The notes beneath the pieces are model-generated. The model was not told the DNA's origin, made no database searches, and worked only from the letters and a program-made list of their open reading frames with translations. Positions 33,678 through 46,702 of a DNA stretch of 64,000 nucleotides are shown here, in pieces. Every line of letters begins with the position of its first letter. The first letter of the stretch is position 1. Origin of the DNA: Choanephora cucurbitarum (lineage: Eukaryota > Mucoromycota > Mucoromycetes > Mucorales > Choanephoraceae); contig JAIWNI010000012.1 in NCBI GenBank assembly GCA_025331435.1, forward strand, positions 124,001-188,000. The letters are read 5' to 3'. The translations under genes and the position numbers were made by a program.

Positions 33678-34409
33678 ATGACAAATAGAAGCACAGAAAC
33701 ATTAAAAAATGTGATGGTTGGCTCAAGCCTAGCAGGTAGTGCATTAAAGCTTTAAAATAACCGACTGTTCATTTTTACTTGATATTACGATAGCTATTGC
33801 AGGTGGATCGACAGGTGCAACGTTTGCTGTTCTAAAAAATGCTTCTGTCAAACAATGGACCATCTCAACTGGTTTAAATTGTGGTGTCTTTGGTGCTACT
33901 TTCTTCTGTAAGAGGAGGCCATGTCATTTGTTTGTAGGAAAACTTATCTCTTTATAGTGGTTCGCGAAACATTCATTACCTACCAAAGACAACAGAATGC
34001 ACAGTTTGGACTAAAGGACTCACAGACACAAGATATGGATGCCATGTTCAGCAGTGCTATGGCAGGAGCAACCACTGGCGGTCTTCTATCTGCTGCTTAT
34101 CGAGGACCTAAAAGTGTTTTGTCAGGTGTTGTTGTGTTTGGTGCCATCTGTTCTGCTCTTCAAGGTATCTATACAGCTGGTAATCATTGGCGACAAACAT
34201 CTATCATCAAGCAACTAGAAGCACCACCACCACCACCCAATGAAAATCAACCCAAAGGATTGTCTTCCATTTTACAGTATATTCAATTACCCTCTTGGTT
34301 CCCTATTCATCAAATCTCTGAAGAAGAATATGCTGACTTATTAGATACCAAATTACAGACATTAGAAGCTGAGTTAGCTGAATTAGAAAGAAAGTTACAA
34401 AAGAAATAA
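33678..34409 (+). CDS. Tim17/Tim22/Tim23-like small membrane protein
   Basis: Three exons: 33678-33735, 33803-33907, 33958-34409; introns 67 and 50 nt (204 aa). Gly/Ala-rich hydrophobic segments separated by short loops cover about residues 10-120: VMVGSSLAGGSTGATFAVL, TGLNCGVFGATFFLVRET, MAGATTGGLLSAAYRGP and LSGVVVFGAICSALQGIYT. The RET...Y and GG...YRGP signatures recall the Tim17/Tim22/Tim23/PMP24 family of mitochondrial or peroxisomal membrane proteins. The tail has a PPPPP stretch and a C-terminal coiled coil (LQTLEAELAELERKLQKK). Not a canonical translocase subunit; exact orthology is unknown. The stop is 38 bp from that of the convergent Rpt6 gene. Confidence 0.75.
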
Positions 34410-34447
34410 ACGCTTTGCATAAAATCTTTTTTTTTTTATTCAACTGA

Positions 34448-35782
34448 TTACTTCCAAAGTTTTCTCAAACTAGTGTTAGCATCAGAATCCTTCTTCATTA
34501 CCTTGGCAACAGACATCTCGAAATCTTCCTGAGTGACATGAACACGACGTTCACGCAAGGCAAACATACCAGCTTCTGTACAGACAGCCTTCACTTCAGC
34601 ACCACTACTGCCACTCATCTTTTCAGCAATCTTGCGAAGGTTGATACCACGCGTCAGGTTCATCTTACGAGAGTGAATCTTGAGAATGTCTGCACGAGCT
34701 TCTTCACTTGGTGGGGGGAATTCAATCTTACGATCAATACGACCAGGACGCAACAATGCAGGATCCAAGATATCGATACGATTTGTTGCCATGATCACCT
34801 TGATATTCTTTGTTGCTTCGAAACCATCTAACTGATTCAACAATTCTAACATGGTTCTCTGAACTTCAGAATCACCTCCACCTCCACTTTCCATACGAGC
34901 TGAACCAATTGAATCAATTTCATCCATAAAGATAATAGAAGGAGCATGTTCTCTGTTGAAAGCATGAGTAACTCTTTTTCATTGTATACTCATTGCATTT
35001 ACCTGGCCATCACAAATAATTCACGCACCATTCGACTACCTTCACCAATGTATTTTTGCACCAATTCAGAACCAGAGACACGAATGAATCGACAGTCTGT
35101 ATGATGAGCCACAGCTCTGGCCAACAAGGTCTTACCGGTACCTGGAGGACCATACAACAAGACACCTTTAGGTTGAGCAATACCAAGTGATTCAAACAAC
35201 TCAGGGTGTTTCACTGGCAACTCAATCACTTCTTTGATTTCCTTGATCTGTTGATCAAGACCACCCACCATTTCATAAGTGGAATCAGGTACCTTCTCAA
35301 CCATCATAAGGGATACCAAAGGATCAATCTTGTTAGGCAAGACTTTGTGGAGTTGATAAGAATCGTTACGAAGAGCAACACGGGTGGTAGGTGTCAATTG
35401 TGCAATATCGATGTCAGAAGCAAGGTCAACTACAAATTTGCCTTCAGGGTGAACCTATTGTCTGGTCAGTCTACATTCTGTAATAAGATATGTGTCGTTA
35501 CCTTCACCAACACCTTCTTCTTGCCCATCACTTTAACTACTTCACCAACATAAGATCCAGGTTCCTGTAACAGTTGTAATTCTTCTTTTAAGAGACGTAC
35601 TAAAGAGAAAGTGTAAGAGAGAGAGAGAAAAAAGAAAGATGAGATGAATGAAGTTTACCTTTAGCGTTCAAGGCATTTCTTTGTGCTTCTAAACGTCTAA
35701 GATCTTGTGTCTTTTCATTCATGATGAGTTCACACTCTTCAATCTTGGCTTGATAATATGATTTAACGCCTTCTTTCTTCAT
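34448..35782 (-). CDS. RPT6: 26S proteasome regulatory ATPase Rpt6/PSMC5
   Basis: Four exons: 35782-35659, 35599-35502, 35454-35003, 34952-34448; introns 59, 47, 50 nt (392 aa). One of six AAA ATPases of the 19S base that unfold substrates into the 20S core. N-terminal coiled coil ([20 protein letters not shown]), OB domain, then the AAA module: Walker A GPPGTGKT, pore loop region around [10 protein letters not shown], Walker [12 protein letters not shown] and the arginine-finger region [16 protein letters not shown]. The phrases [20 protein letters not shown] and [20 protein letters not shown] are Rpt6-type. The C-terminus ends LRKLWK, where family members dock into the core particle. Exon ends were fixed by frame and family sequence. 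Confidence 0.96.
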
Positions 35783-37722
35783 CTTTTTTTTTTTATTATT
35801 TTAAAGGAAGGCTCTTTGAAATGCTGTTAAAAGAAAGTAAGAGAAATAGATAAATCTATTGCGCGTCAAAAAAAAAAGTCAACATGCTGTGCTTACGTGA
35901 CGTAACCTCAGGCTCTATTTTGCTTTCCAAATCAGGACGCATTCCCCCCATTCTTGCTTTTTTCCAAAGAGTTGGTGCTCCGACTAGTTTTTGTGGTAAG
36001 GGACTCAATCTTTAACTTGTGTGTCTATGAACAGAGACCGACAGGTGTTGAATGAATCAGAGAACGGCGTTGTCAAATGAGAGGAGGAGATCGACCCTTC
36101 TAATCTTGGTTGCTTTGTCACAGTATCGAGCTTTTCAAAGTCGCTTTCCTACAAATGATATAAAATTTGACGTGCAGATGGAGGAACTATCGCAGACCAA
36201 AGCTAATGACAACAATGCGTACTCTGACAGTCGGTAGTCAGTATTCTATTATTTCAACAACACTTTCAATACTAATGATAGTGACAACAGCAATAATAAT
36301 GCTCAGTCTATCATCCTTAGCCAACATCAGATGCAGTCCTCTCGCTTAAACATAGACGAAACGCAGCTCAACCTCTTCATCATTTGTGTGTGACAAGAAC
36401 ACCTCAAGATTGTTGGCATTGAGCGCTCCTAGAGTCTGAGCAAGAAAAGCGCATCTTATTGGCCAACGTTGGGAACCAGTTATGATGTTGTCACTGAGCA
36501 TAAAGACCCTATCATTTTCTCGCCCTTCTTTAGGGATGTTCTAGTTGGGTGGCGGGCGCTTCCTATATCGACTAAAAGTGCAACAAGAGAATTATAAACA
36601 GAAATCCCTTACTCCACCATTTCAACCAGCCCCCTCTACAAATGCATATGAAGTTATGAATATACAGAACTTTCAAAGCCAAGATGTGAAAGCATTATCA
36701 GAGACTGGCTAATTTTCCTGGCAGTACAGATATGCTATTTCTCAACTTTTTTTGCAGGAGCTACAGTCATCTTCCGAACTAGGGAAAGAAATATAGGGAA
36801 CGGTGTCGAGGGAACCAAGGCTGTTGCCTAAATCGGAGGGGAGGGGGATGACTGTATGTTGATAGAACAATCCTCTGCTAAACAGCGTTGAGCCTTATGG
36901 TCGTCTAAAGAGTACTGAACGAAGAATTGCAATCCATCTTTCTTCTTATCCGGAAAAAGAAAGCAGATATGGCCGGATCACTGCGATTATAGTACAAGAG
37001 GATAACATCACGAAGCTGGAAATTAGGACTACAACACTCAATTTACATCCATCAACCAAGAGACCTATCTGTATCAGCTAAGACAGATCAGATCCAGATT
37101 TCGCTGCTTATGAACCTACATCCGGTGTCGGTCTTTTTTTTTTTCTTTTTAGCTCAATGGCACGAAATAGAGTGTTTCGTTCATACACCATATGGACATT
37201 GTATGAGTATGACAATCCGCAAAAAACCAATTCATAAGCAAAAATGCCATCCAGCATTTTCCAAACTATGCAGAATAAACGGATCTTAACAATTGGATTC
37301 ACGACGAGAATTATTCGGAGACCAAAGCGAAAATTGGGGGGAGTGGAAGCACTGTATCTGAGCATGAATACCTCCTTTTTTGACTATGAAATCAAGCTAA
37401 CTTAACAGTAAATCGTATTGAATAAAACCAGGCTACATACTATCCAAGTCTAGCCTAGTTGACAAAAATTCAAAAGGAGCCAGAGTCTTCATTAGTTTGA
37501 CTTTGTTTGGAGTGGTATACTACTTTTGATAGACTTGTGGTCTAAGAAGTAGTTTTTTTTTTTCTTCCTTTTGGCTAATCTCCTTTTAGAGGACATTTCA
37601 AGTAAGCATATCTGAATTTGCATCCCCGAGCGTGGAACACACTTTAGCTCATGAAAGACACATAAATGCATGTATTCAATACACTTTCTTTATTATTGTT
37701 TGTCTAGCTTTATGCATTTTCT
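35783..37722. other. Spacer with MITE and possible coding relics
   Basis: 1.9 kb. Holds MITE copy 3 (36774-36854). A plus-strand Asn/Gln-rich frame around 36167-36390 is interrupted by stops and could be a relic, but no family is recognised. No intact gene. Confidence 0.45.
36774..36854. mobile_element. MITE copy 3 (81 bp, deleted)
   Basis: Begins CAGTCATCTTCCGAACTAGG and ends GGGGATGACTG with flanking TA on both sides. The internal GGTGTCGAGGGAACCAA matches copy 1. A deletion derivative of the same family. Confidence 0.75.
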
Positions 37723-38925
37723 TTAGTTTGTGATCTGGACTTTCAAAGCACCTGAATCACGGTCAGCAACTGTCTCAAAAGCTTTAAGAGCATCAGAAAA
37801 CTCGAACTTGTGGGTGACCATATGTTTAATATCTAGAATTCCACTTGACAACAAAGCAATGGCTCGAGGATAAGTATGATGATATCTATCAAAAACTGTT
37901 TAGAAAAAGAATCGTCATAAACCCCAATCAAACTGTTACCTAAAAAGACCTCGAATGTCTACTTCACGCATTGCAAAGTTATTCACAGGAATAGTTTGGT
38001 CGTTCTTTCCCACGCCAACAAGACAGCAAACACCTGCATCACGCGTAGCCATAATTGCTGTTCTGAATGAACTTTCAATACCAGTACATTCAAGTACAGA
38101 TTCAGCTCCTTCACCACCGAAAAGTTGACGAATCTCCTTGGCAGTTTCTGTTTCTGATTTGGAGGAATCAATCTTGTATGTATAGGTAGCACCCATCTTT
38201 TTGGCATAATCAAGACGACTTTGTTGTACGTCAGTAATGGCAATAGGATGAACACCTGTAGCTTTAGCCACAGCCAAAACTAATAGACCAATTGGGCCAC
38301 TGCCGGTAATCAACAGAGAGCGACCGAATTTAGCTCGAACACGATCAATAGCAGCAATAGCCACCGAAAGAGGTTCCAAAAGAGCACCTTCTTCATAAGA
38401 GATGTTTGCAGGAATCTTGTGTAGCCAACGAGCAGGATGTACAATGTATCTTGCAAGCAAACCATCGTAAGGCGGAGTTGACTTAAAGACCACGTCTGGA
38501 CATAAATGATATCTACCATTTATGCATTGATCACAGAAAGAACATGGTATACCACTAATCAAAATGGATCAGTTAGAGAAAGCTTATTCATTCTCTACTA
38601 AGAACACTTACGCTTCAATAGCTACGCGATCACCTACTTGAAGAGAAGTAACACCTTCACCTAAAGCAGTGACAATACCAGCACTTTCATGACCAAGTAG
38701 TTGAGGTTGAGTGACAGGGAAGATACCGATCTCACCATGTTTCCATAGATGAATATCCGAGCCACAGATACCTGTACATTTGACTTGAACCTGGACTTCA
38801 CCAGCAGGTGGGTCAGGAACAGGAATTTCGACTAACTGAAGATCATCCTTCTTTTTCAAGAGAACACCATGGTTCACTGTATCTTTAGTAGGGACTGTGT
38901 ATTCGCTGGATGAAGCAAGAGACAT
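37723..38925 (-). CDS. Sorbitol/xylitol-type zinc dehydrogenase (MDR family)
   Basis: Three exons: 38925-38612, 38554-37940, 37885-37723; introns 57 and 54 nt (363 aa). It likely oxidises a polyol (sorbitol or xylitol) to a ketose with NAD+. Catalytic zinc site: [12 protein letters not shown] and LGHESAGIV. Structural zinc site: the four cysteines of [15 protein letters not shown]. Rossmann motif: [21 protein letters not shown], followed by [13 protein letters not shown]; the Asp after the second strand favours NAD over NADP. The last exon ([16 protein letters not shown]...) gives the normal C-terminus. Substrate cannot be settled between sorbitol, xylitol and L-arabinitol. Confidence 0.92.
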
Positions 38926-39571
38926 TATTCTGATGCAAAAATAAAAAAGTTAAAAGGAAAAAAACATATTCAATTGAAACGAAAGTAAAGTGCATTTATA
39001 GTGTAGACACACTCGGGATTTACAGCTCTAATTCTACGACCCAATCAGAAGCTAATGGCTTTCCAAATGGAGAATAACGAGAAAAAAAGTGCACGAAAAG
39101 GATTTTCCTACACTGAACTTCCTCTTCTTTGTTCTGATTGGCTCTATACTTTAAACCTTGTTCTAATGGGGAAAAAAGAGCTTTTGTGTATCTAAATAAG
39201 CTTTTTTTTTTAATACTATGTTTCATTGTGAAAATACTAGTTTGATTCAAAGTCAAAAAAGAAAACAAATAGATACTATAGATATATGTTGATTTTCAAA
39301 TTACCGCAATGTACTTGGCTTTGAGTTGACTTAAGTTTCCCGAAATCAAAGCTATCCCCTCTATGTAATAGTTTGTTCATTTCATACGTAACATGCACTA
39401 AATCGGTATTTCATTTAAAGTAGACACATAGTGTTTATGAAGAAGGGGAAGAACAGCCTCTCATCAGCAACAGACACCCTGTGTTTCTTTGGGTCTCAAG
39501 CAAGCTTTGATGATTAATACAAAATTTCTCTCTTTGAAAGTTTTTTTTTCGGGATGTGTTTGGGTCCTTAG

Positions 39572-39604
<33 letters not shown>

Positions 39605-40615
39605 AGAGAGTCGTAAAATGACTGCTCATGTCGATCCGTGCAACCATAAACAGCTTCTGCAGTCAGTACATTTCTGCTCTCAAAAAAAATCCATCCATCA
39701 AACTGTGAAAGAGGCGGATAGATTCAATATTAAACGTAGCAGTAGTCTTTTCTTTTGAAATAATTGTATGAAGCTATTTTTTTTGGTTTCTCTTCATTTC
39801 TGTTTGGCGTAAAATGTCGCATACCAAAATTTTCTTTTTCACAGGCAACAAAAAATCGTATCTTCTAGAAGGGTTATATTATGCAACCAATACATTCATT
39901 CTCAGCGTAACTTTCAAAATTGGTTCCTGGATTTGAATCTCTTGACTATCCGACTACTGGCAAAACCAGATAGCATTGAATTGTAAAGTACAATTCTAAA
40001 GTTAACAGAAAGCTATAAGATTTTCTTATCTTTGGACTATCAAAATGACTAATATATCTGCAGACTTGTTAATGCTCCAATTTCTTTGGATTACTACTCT
40101 TTTGAGGCTATGGCTTTCATAAGCACCAATCACTCACCTTGTCAAAAGGCTTCTGTTGATATGCAAAGCCTCGATCACAGAATTGTTTAGAATAAAAAAC
40201 AGCTTGATTAGCTTGTTTTTCATACACCATTCAGACTATTCTTCCTTGCTCCAATCGCTCTCTATTTATGTAAGACTCCTTCATATCAGTATTATCTGTT
40301 CTGCAACGTATCCTCAACCGGAATACCTATTGTGGATATAAAGGCTTTTCGTTTTTGTGTGATAAGTGCTCTACAAATGATTTAAAGTAGGTCGCTTTTG
40401 AATGAAACAAAGAGGTTGGATTAAGGGAGAGTATTTGTTCTGATGTTGCTCATTAACTCTGTACTCATTCACTTTTACTGGCTATGAAAGAAAGGAGACA
40501 GAGGATTTCTAATGCGTTACTAAATTTCAAAGCTGCAGGTTATTGGACTAAAAAAAAAAGGTAAAGTCTTTCGATTTATTTTTCTTTTCTTTTTTTTTTC
40601 TTTGCTTAAAGAATC
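38926..40615. other. Divergent promoter region, no gene seen
   Basis: 1.7 kb between the divergent dehydrogenase and GPI8 genes. It contains a (TA)n microsatellite, homopolymer runs and a T-rich leader right before the GPI8 ATG. ORFs are short and featureless. Confidence 0.5.
39572..39600. repeat. (TA)n microsatellite
   Basis: About 14 uninterrupted TA units. Confidence 0.95.
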
Positions 40616-42014
40616 ATGATAAAGTGGAATTGGTACTTTGTGGTAGCAACTATATTGTCTATTCTTTCAGTTCAGTGTCATGAAGAACAAGTAGAAGGCT
40701 TCTTTAGTCAGAGTGGACATACAAACAATTGGGCTGTATTAGTAAATATTCTTTTTTATGGAAGAAAGCAGTTGTTCTTACTCATCATGATAGGTGTGTA
40801 CCTCTCGCTTCTGGTTCAACTACCGTCATGTAGCCAATACCCTTAGCATGTATCGAACTGTAAAGCGACTTGGTATTCCAGACTCCAACATCATTTTGAT
40901 GTTGGCTGATGACGTCTCTTGCAATCCACGCAACAAATTCCCGGCTACTGTTTATAACAACGCTAATCGCTTCTTGGATCTTTACGGAGACAATGTCGAA
41001 GTAGACTATCGAGGCTATGAAGTGACTGTAGAGAACTTCATTCGAATGTTGACAGGTCGTGTTTCACCAGACACACCACGTTCTAAACGACTTTTGTCTG
41101 ATGATCGATCCAACATTCTTGTCTATATGACAGGCCATGGAGGAGATGAGTTTCTTAAGTTTCAAGATGCTGAAGAGATTAGTGCCTATGATTTAGCTGA
41201 TGCCTTCAAGCAGATGTCAGAAAAGAAGCGATACAATGAAATTCTGTTTATGATTGACACATGTCAAGCCAACACAATGTACAGTAAAATTAACTCAACC
41301 AATATCTTAGCAACCGGCAGTAGTGAATTGGATGAAAGCTCTTATTCTGTAGGTAGGATTTTCTTTTTCTTTTTTTTTCCCTCTTCCAGTTTAGATGGTA
41401 TATGGCTTACCTTTTTTTTTCTTGTTGAAACAGCATCACACTAGTTATGATATTGGAGTTGCTGTTATTGACAGTTTTACATATTACAATCTTGAGTTTT
41501 TGGAGAATATCGACATGACCAGTGACAAGACATTGCAGGATCTTGTAAGTATACTAGTATATAGGAGGAAAATTGTACAGACACGCCTAATTCCTCTCTT
41601 TAGTTTAGTACATATGATCCAGCCAAAATCGCTTCTCATCCAGGCATTCGTTCAGATCTTTTCAACCGTCCCTTAGATAAAGTCAAAGTGACTGACTTTT
41701 TTGGCAATGTTCAGAACGTTGAATTGACCAAGAGTAGATACCCTCTCTTGACTGATGTAAGATAAGAACAACAAGCACGTAATATACATTTGCTAATATT
41801 TCATTTATAGGCTGTGGGACAGAAAAACACACTTCAGTCAAAAGAGACTTTTGAAATTCAACCAGAAAACACAACTGCTCAGTCAAAGCAAGACGTTCTT
41901 CATTACTCGTTTTTAGTAGAGAAAGGATCAAACTTCCATTCTTTATTGCAGTCTTCTATAGGTATTTTTTCTATGGTTGGTATAGGCTATATCATCCAAA
42001 AAACACTTGCTTAA
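40616..42014 (+). CDS. GPI8: GPI transamidase catalytic subunit Gpi8/PIG-K
   Basis: Five exons: 40616-40741, 40794-41348, 41434-41544, 41604-41756, 41811-42014; introns 52, 85, 59, 54 nt, all phase 0 (382 aa). C13-family cysteine protease-like subunit that cleaves the C-terminal signal and attaches the GPI anchor in the ER. Hydrophobic signal peptide at residues 4-20 ([15 protein letters not shown]). Substrate-binding domain starts [18 protein letters not shown]. Catalytic His157 in [10 protein letters not shown] and Cys199 in [10 protein letters not shown] coincide with the positions known for the yeast enzyme. The C-terminal hydrophobic segment (about 360-378, [13 protein letters not shown]) is a membrane anchor. 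Partner subunits are not in the window. Confidence 0.96.
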
Positions 42015-43118
42015 GTAAATCGAGTTGATCCCGTCTCTGCTTACAATGTACATCAGTGTACCCTTTTTTTTTCACTAATTTGAAGGAATATTGTGGTCAT
42101 TGCACTTGTTTGTCCGAACTGAATGATGTCAAATAAGAAGTGTTGCTTGAAATAGAGAGCGTATTTTATCATGTACTCTATTTGTCTAACTATGTATTGA
42201 GCAAATACTTTAGTTGTGCATATGAACAGCTTTGATACCAGAACTCAAAAAGCTTTTTGGCTGACTATCGAAAGTCAAAGCCAATCCATCTTTCAAAAAG
42301 CCTATTCCTATGCAAGAAAAAAAAAGTTTGCAATAAATTAGGACAATGGTGCACTTGGCATTCGTTATTTTTTTCCCTCATTTAGACTCCTTTTCTGAAG
42401 ATGTGTTTGACTATTCAAAAGCCGTACAAAGGAAAAAGGGCGGCTGTACAGCCACAGCTCCGAGAAAAACAGCTTATTATCGTAAGCCAAGGAGTTGTTA
42501 AAGTTGAAGACAAAATATTTGTCCTCAACTAGTTCTTCTCTATTTAGAAATATATCAACCTGCTCAATGTGAGTGTGGGCTAATAAACTGTAGTAAAGCC
42601 TGTCAAAAACTTGTGCGACACGATGATAATGTATAGAGTGTCAACAATAGCTGCTTCTGTAACTATCATGTATGGCCATGTACAAATGAACAAACACTTG
42701 AGCAAATACAGTGTATATCGCTTAAGCAACACTTACTTAGACAACAAATCAAGAGTTGTCTACCGATTTTTTTTTAGTCCATTGTCATTGTTAACGAGTA
42801 ACTAACTGTATTTCGTTGTCATCAAATCTACTGTTTTATTTCAGCATATTGTGATCAATGACACAATTAGAGAGTGCGTCATTGGTTCCAAGCAATGAGA
42901 GAGCATTTTATTTCTGCCAACAATAATGACACAATTGTTGTAGTTGCTATCACACAATCTTGTTGTCTATAACAAAGAAAGTGAACTTGTATATTGAGCA
43001 ATTGATGTCAAGCTAGCCTTGGCCATAAAGTTATGAATAGCAACAACAATTATTTAAACGGAATCAAAGAAGCAAACGTCTTTTTCGTTTTGTTTCTCTC
43101 TTTTACTCTTGCATTAAC
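42015..43118. other. Spacer, no gene seen
   Basis: 1.1 kb between two plus-strand genes; AT-rich with short ORFs only. A pyrimidine-rich stretch at 43078-43112 precedes the next start. Confidence 0.5.
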
Positions 43119-46100
43119 ATGCTAAGAATAAAGCTAAAATCCTCATACATTCTCTTCATTTTCGCTTTCTTCTTCCTTGCCAATCCTATCTCGAATTTGA
43201 AAGAACTCCAGGGTATGATTTATGTAATCCTGTTTTGATTACGAGTGTTATTAACGGCGTTGTTTTTATAGATCAATGTCTAATAGCTGAAGGTATTGGA
43301 AAGGCCATTTCACCTCTTGTTTGCATGTCATTTCATTCTCCTAGTCCTGTCCTACGCAATACTGGTAAGAAAGATTATGATCTTATAATAAAATGAAAAT
43401 GGGATTAATTGTTGCATGAATCAGAAACAAGTAAGCCATCCAACACAGTGGCAATAGATGAAAGGCGTGCTAAATTAATACTTCCAAGCAATATACGAGC
43501 TTCTATGATACACGAAATCATTGAAACTGCAAAAAGCCGTATGAAAGATGGACATCCATGGATAAATCTTATTCACGATGAATACCGAAAGACGTCTACA
43601 CTCGTATCTACAACCAAGTCTACACTTGCACTCACACCATCTCCAAATGCTACCATCACAAGTTCGCCTACAAAAGTCTTCAACTTTAAAGATTTCTTTG
43701 AAGAGAAAACGAGTTACAAGGTATCAACCTTTTCTACAAACTACTTGATGTATCCTTCAACCCCTCCACTTCATCCAAGTTCTCGTACACGCTTCGTGGT
43801 ACCTAGTAGTCATACGCCAGTCTATGATTCTTACGCCAATAGCCCTGATTACAAACAGCTTCATGTAGAATCTCTAGGCGATAAAATAAAATCAGCTGTC
43901 TTTTGGTTTTATCTCCCCTCTTCTATCTTCTTGATGATCCATATCTTTCGAAGACTCAACTACTACAAAGAACTCGTCCGAGAGGCAAACCCTCCTCCTC
44001 GTCAGCAATATTACAACTACAGGTCTGCCTGGAACCGTGCAGCTTCTGAAGATCGTTTACCTCCTTGGGCCCAACCACCTCCTGATGAAGCAGATACAAA
44101 TCTTGACGAAACAACAACTTTTTCTTTTGTATTCACTTCAAATCCAAATGAAATCATATATGCTACTGCTACTAGAGTAGGACCAAGAGGACAACAAGTA
44201 CTTATTGAAGCGTTGTATACAGTTCCTCGAGACGAACAAGAAGAAACTGGTCCCATCGTTACCGAACTTGATTCAGACCATGTAGAATTTGAATCATCAG
44301 TGTCAAGCAGCCATGAGCGACAAGAAACTGAAGCCACTATTACGGAAGCCAACGAGCCTGTTTTGGATGAACCTGAGCAAAGTCAAGAGACTGAGCTTCA
44401 AAAACCATCTCCATCCGCTGAGCATGACGACAAAGAACAACAAGAAGACAAGGCAGCTGAACTAGACAAAGCTGCATCGGAGAGTACTCAACCCATTAAA
44501 AAAGAATCTCCGTCTACTGACGCCAAAGACAAAGATAAAGACGAAAATCAGATTGTCGAATCTCCTAAAGCTACGACAGAAAGCCCTGAGCCTACTCGAG
44601 AAACACCTTCATCTACTGACCATGAAGAAGAAGATAAGGCTGCATCAGAAAGCCCTCAACCTACTGAACACAAAGACAAAGGAAAAGAAAGAATGATTGA
44701 AGATCCTACAACTACATCAGACACTCTTCAAGCTTCTGCAGAGCAAAGATTCATAGGTAAAAGAGTTCGAATTGCGAAGCCAAAATCTTCTTCATCGATG
44801 GCTTCTTCACATTCGGATCCATCAAGCTCTACACGGCGAAGCACTGACACTTCAGACGAAGATAGCGAAGGCCGCCAAATAAAGCGCAATAGAACCAAAC
44901 AAGACTACAGAGAACCAAAAGCCCCATCTCCTTATAGGTATTCTGCTCAGTTACCCAAGGACCTCACTCTGCATCAAATTTATATGGAAGCAAGACCCGC
45001 ATCACCTCAAGATCCATTCACTGAACCAATGAAAAACCTAACTCTGCCTGGAGACCTTCAGGAGACAGGAACACCATCGTCTCAAAGTCAATCGATTCAA
45101 GATGATTATGAAAAAGAAGACAAATATATGGATATGGATCCTCCTTCATCTCAAGCTCAATCCGTTCAACAGCTTGAAAATCTCACCTTGGACGAAGATG
45201 ATATTTTGATGGAGACATCATGGCCTCAACCCGATCAGCAGCCTGAAGACTCCAATATGAACATAGGTCCTTTAGGAACGGAACCAAAGTTACCCGAAAG
45301 CTCAGATGAAGATCAGCTTGAAGACAGTACTTCAGATCACACACAACACATGGATTCTTCGATAGAATCAACAGACGTTACAACTCTTTTCCAAACAGAT
45401 CAAGAAGAGACTCATGTGTCTCATACGGATGAAATAATGACTGAAGCAACATCAATTCGCGAGCCTGAAGATCATGTAATGAAAGAAGCATCTACTTCTG
45501 AAGTATTGAACCCTGAGGAAATAATCAAAAGTCCATCAAGCGTGAATCAAGCTGATGAGTCATCACATTTCAATCAAGATTTTGTCTTATTTGGAGATAA
45601 ATTGGATCAAGAAATGGCTGAACCTCATCCTGATATGCCTCTCTTTGCTTCATTAGAAACAGATAATGCATCTGAACAGACGACTGTACTTAGAGCGAGC
45701 GAATCTCAATCAAACGAATCTCAAGCTGGCGAGTACCAAGCGAGTGAATACCAGGCAAGCAGACCTCAAGATGGTGAATCTGAAGCAAGTGGGTCCCAAG
45801 CTGCTGAATCCGAGGCAAGTGGGTCCCAAGCAAGTGAGTCCCAAGCAAGTGAGTCCCAAGCTGCTGAGTGCCAGGCTATTGAATACCAAGCAAGCGGGTC
45901 TCAAGATGGTGAATCTGAAGCAAGTGGGTCCCAAGCTGCTGAATCCGAGGCAAGTCAGTCTCTAGCAAGCCAGTCTCAAGCAAGTGAGTCCGAGGCAAGT
46001 GAATCTCAAGCAAGCGATTCGCAAACGAATCAACCCGAAGAAGACGAGCCTCAAACGAATGATTCTCAGGTAAGCGAACACCAAGATAGCCCAAAACCCC

Positions 46101-46381
46101 AAGAAGACGAAGGCGAAACTATGCAGGAACAAGCGGCAACAGATCAGGAGATGGTCAGATCATCTAGCTCCCGCCAGCCTTCAATTCGTTCTTTTTCCTC
46201 CTTTACGGCCTTCCCATCCGTATCGTTAACTACTAGATCAAGACCAGCAACAGCTTCAGCATCCACCTCTCCTGTCGTCTCAACTTTGGCAACTCAAGCC
46301 TCAGGTAGCAGGCCAACTGTGTTGAAACAGTCCAGTGCTATTGAACTATTGAGAAAAAACTTTGACAGTGATAAAATATAA
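43119..46381 (+). CDS. Large membrane-anchored, mostly disordered acidic protein
   Basis: Three exons: 43119-43224, 43272-43364, 43425-46381; introns 47 and 60 nt (1051 aa). I do not recognise the family. The N-terminus has a hydrophobic signal or anchor (residues 10-23, YILFIFAFFFLANP). The segment FWFYLPSSIFLMIHIF near residue 240 is a second transmembrane candidate. Between them lies a possibly folded, partly lumenal part (ILPSNIRASMIHEIIETAKS, DGHPWINLIHDEY). After about residue 330 the chain is acidic, Ser/Glu/Thr-rich and disordered, with a pentapeptide repeat block (ASESQ type) at about 770-880. A basic patch (KGKERM, RIAKPKSSSSM, GRQIKRNRTKQ) might be a nuclear signal. A nuclear-envelope or ER tether is possible but speculative. 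The first donor is GTAATC at 43225; a nearer GTATGA would break the frame. Confidence 0.8.
45690..46080 (+). repeat. In-gene pentapeptide minisatellite (ASESQ type)
   Basis: Tandem 15-bp units such as GCAAGTGAGTCCCAA encode repeated ASESQ/ASGSQ/AAESE within the disordered protein. They occur in two larger blocks sharing QDGESEASGSQAAESEAS, which points to a duplication of about 125 bp. Confidence 0.85.
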
Positions 46382-46702
46382 GAAACATGGGTTCATATTT
46401 TTTTTTTGAATGAAAGGCTTTTGTTTCTGACATAATCTAATTTGTGCTAATAAATTCAATGGAAGCTCTTTTTTCTTTTCAAACTAAAGAAGAGAGTACA
46501 TTTCTCTCATGCCTTGAACATCAATCCATTTGGCTGATAAAGGTGTCGAGTGATTTTCTTGATTTGACAAGGACTCTCTTTCAGTTGTACCTTTCAGCTA
46601 GTCTAAATTTAGTCCTATTTCATCTGAAGTTCAAAAAGCTGTAACTTATGCAATTTAGTAGCCCAGTTGACATCATTTTATTTTCTTTCATTTAGCAAAG
46701 CA

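Noticed and set aside
36052..36349. Overlapping ORFs with Asn/Gln content upstream of MITE copy 3
   Set aside because: Interrupted by stops and lacking a recognisable domain. Possibly a relic, but not enough to annotate.
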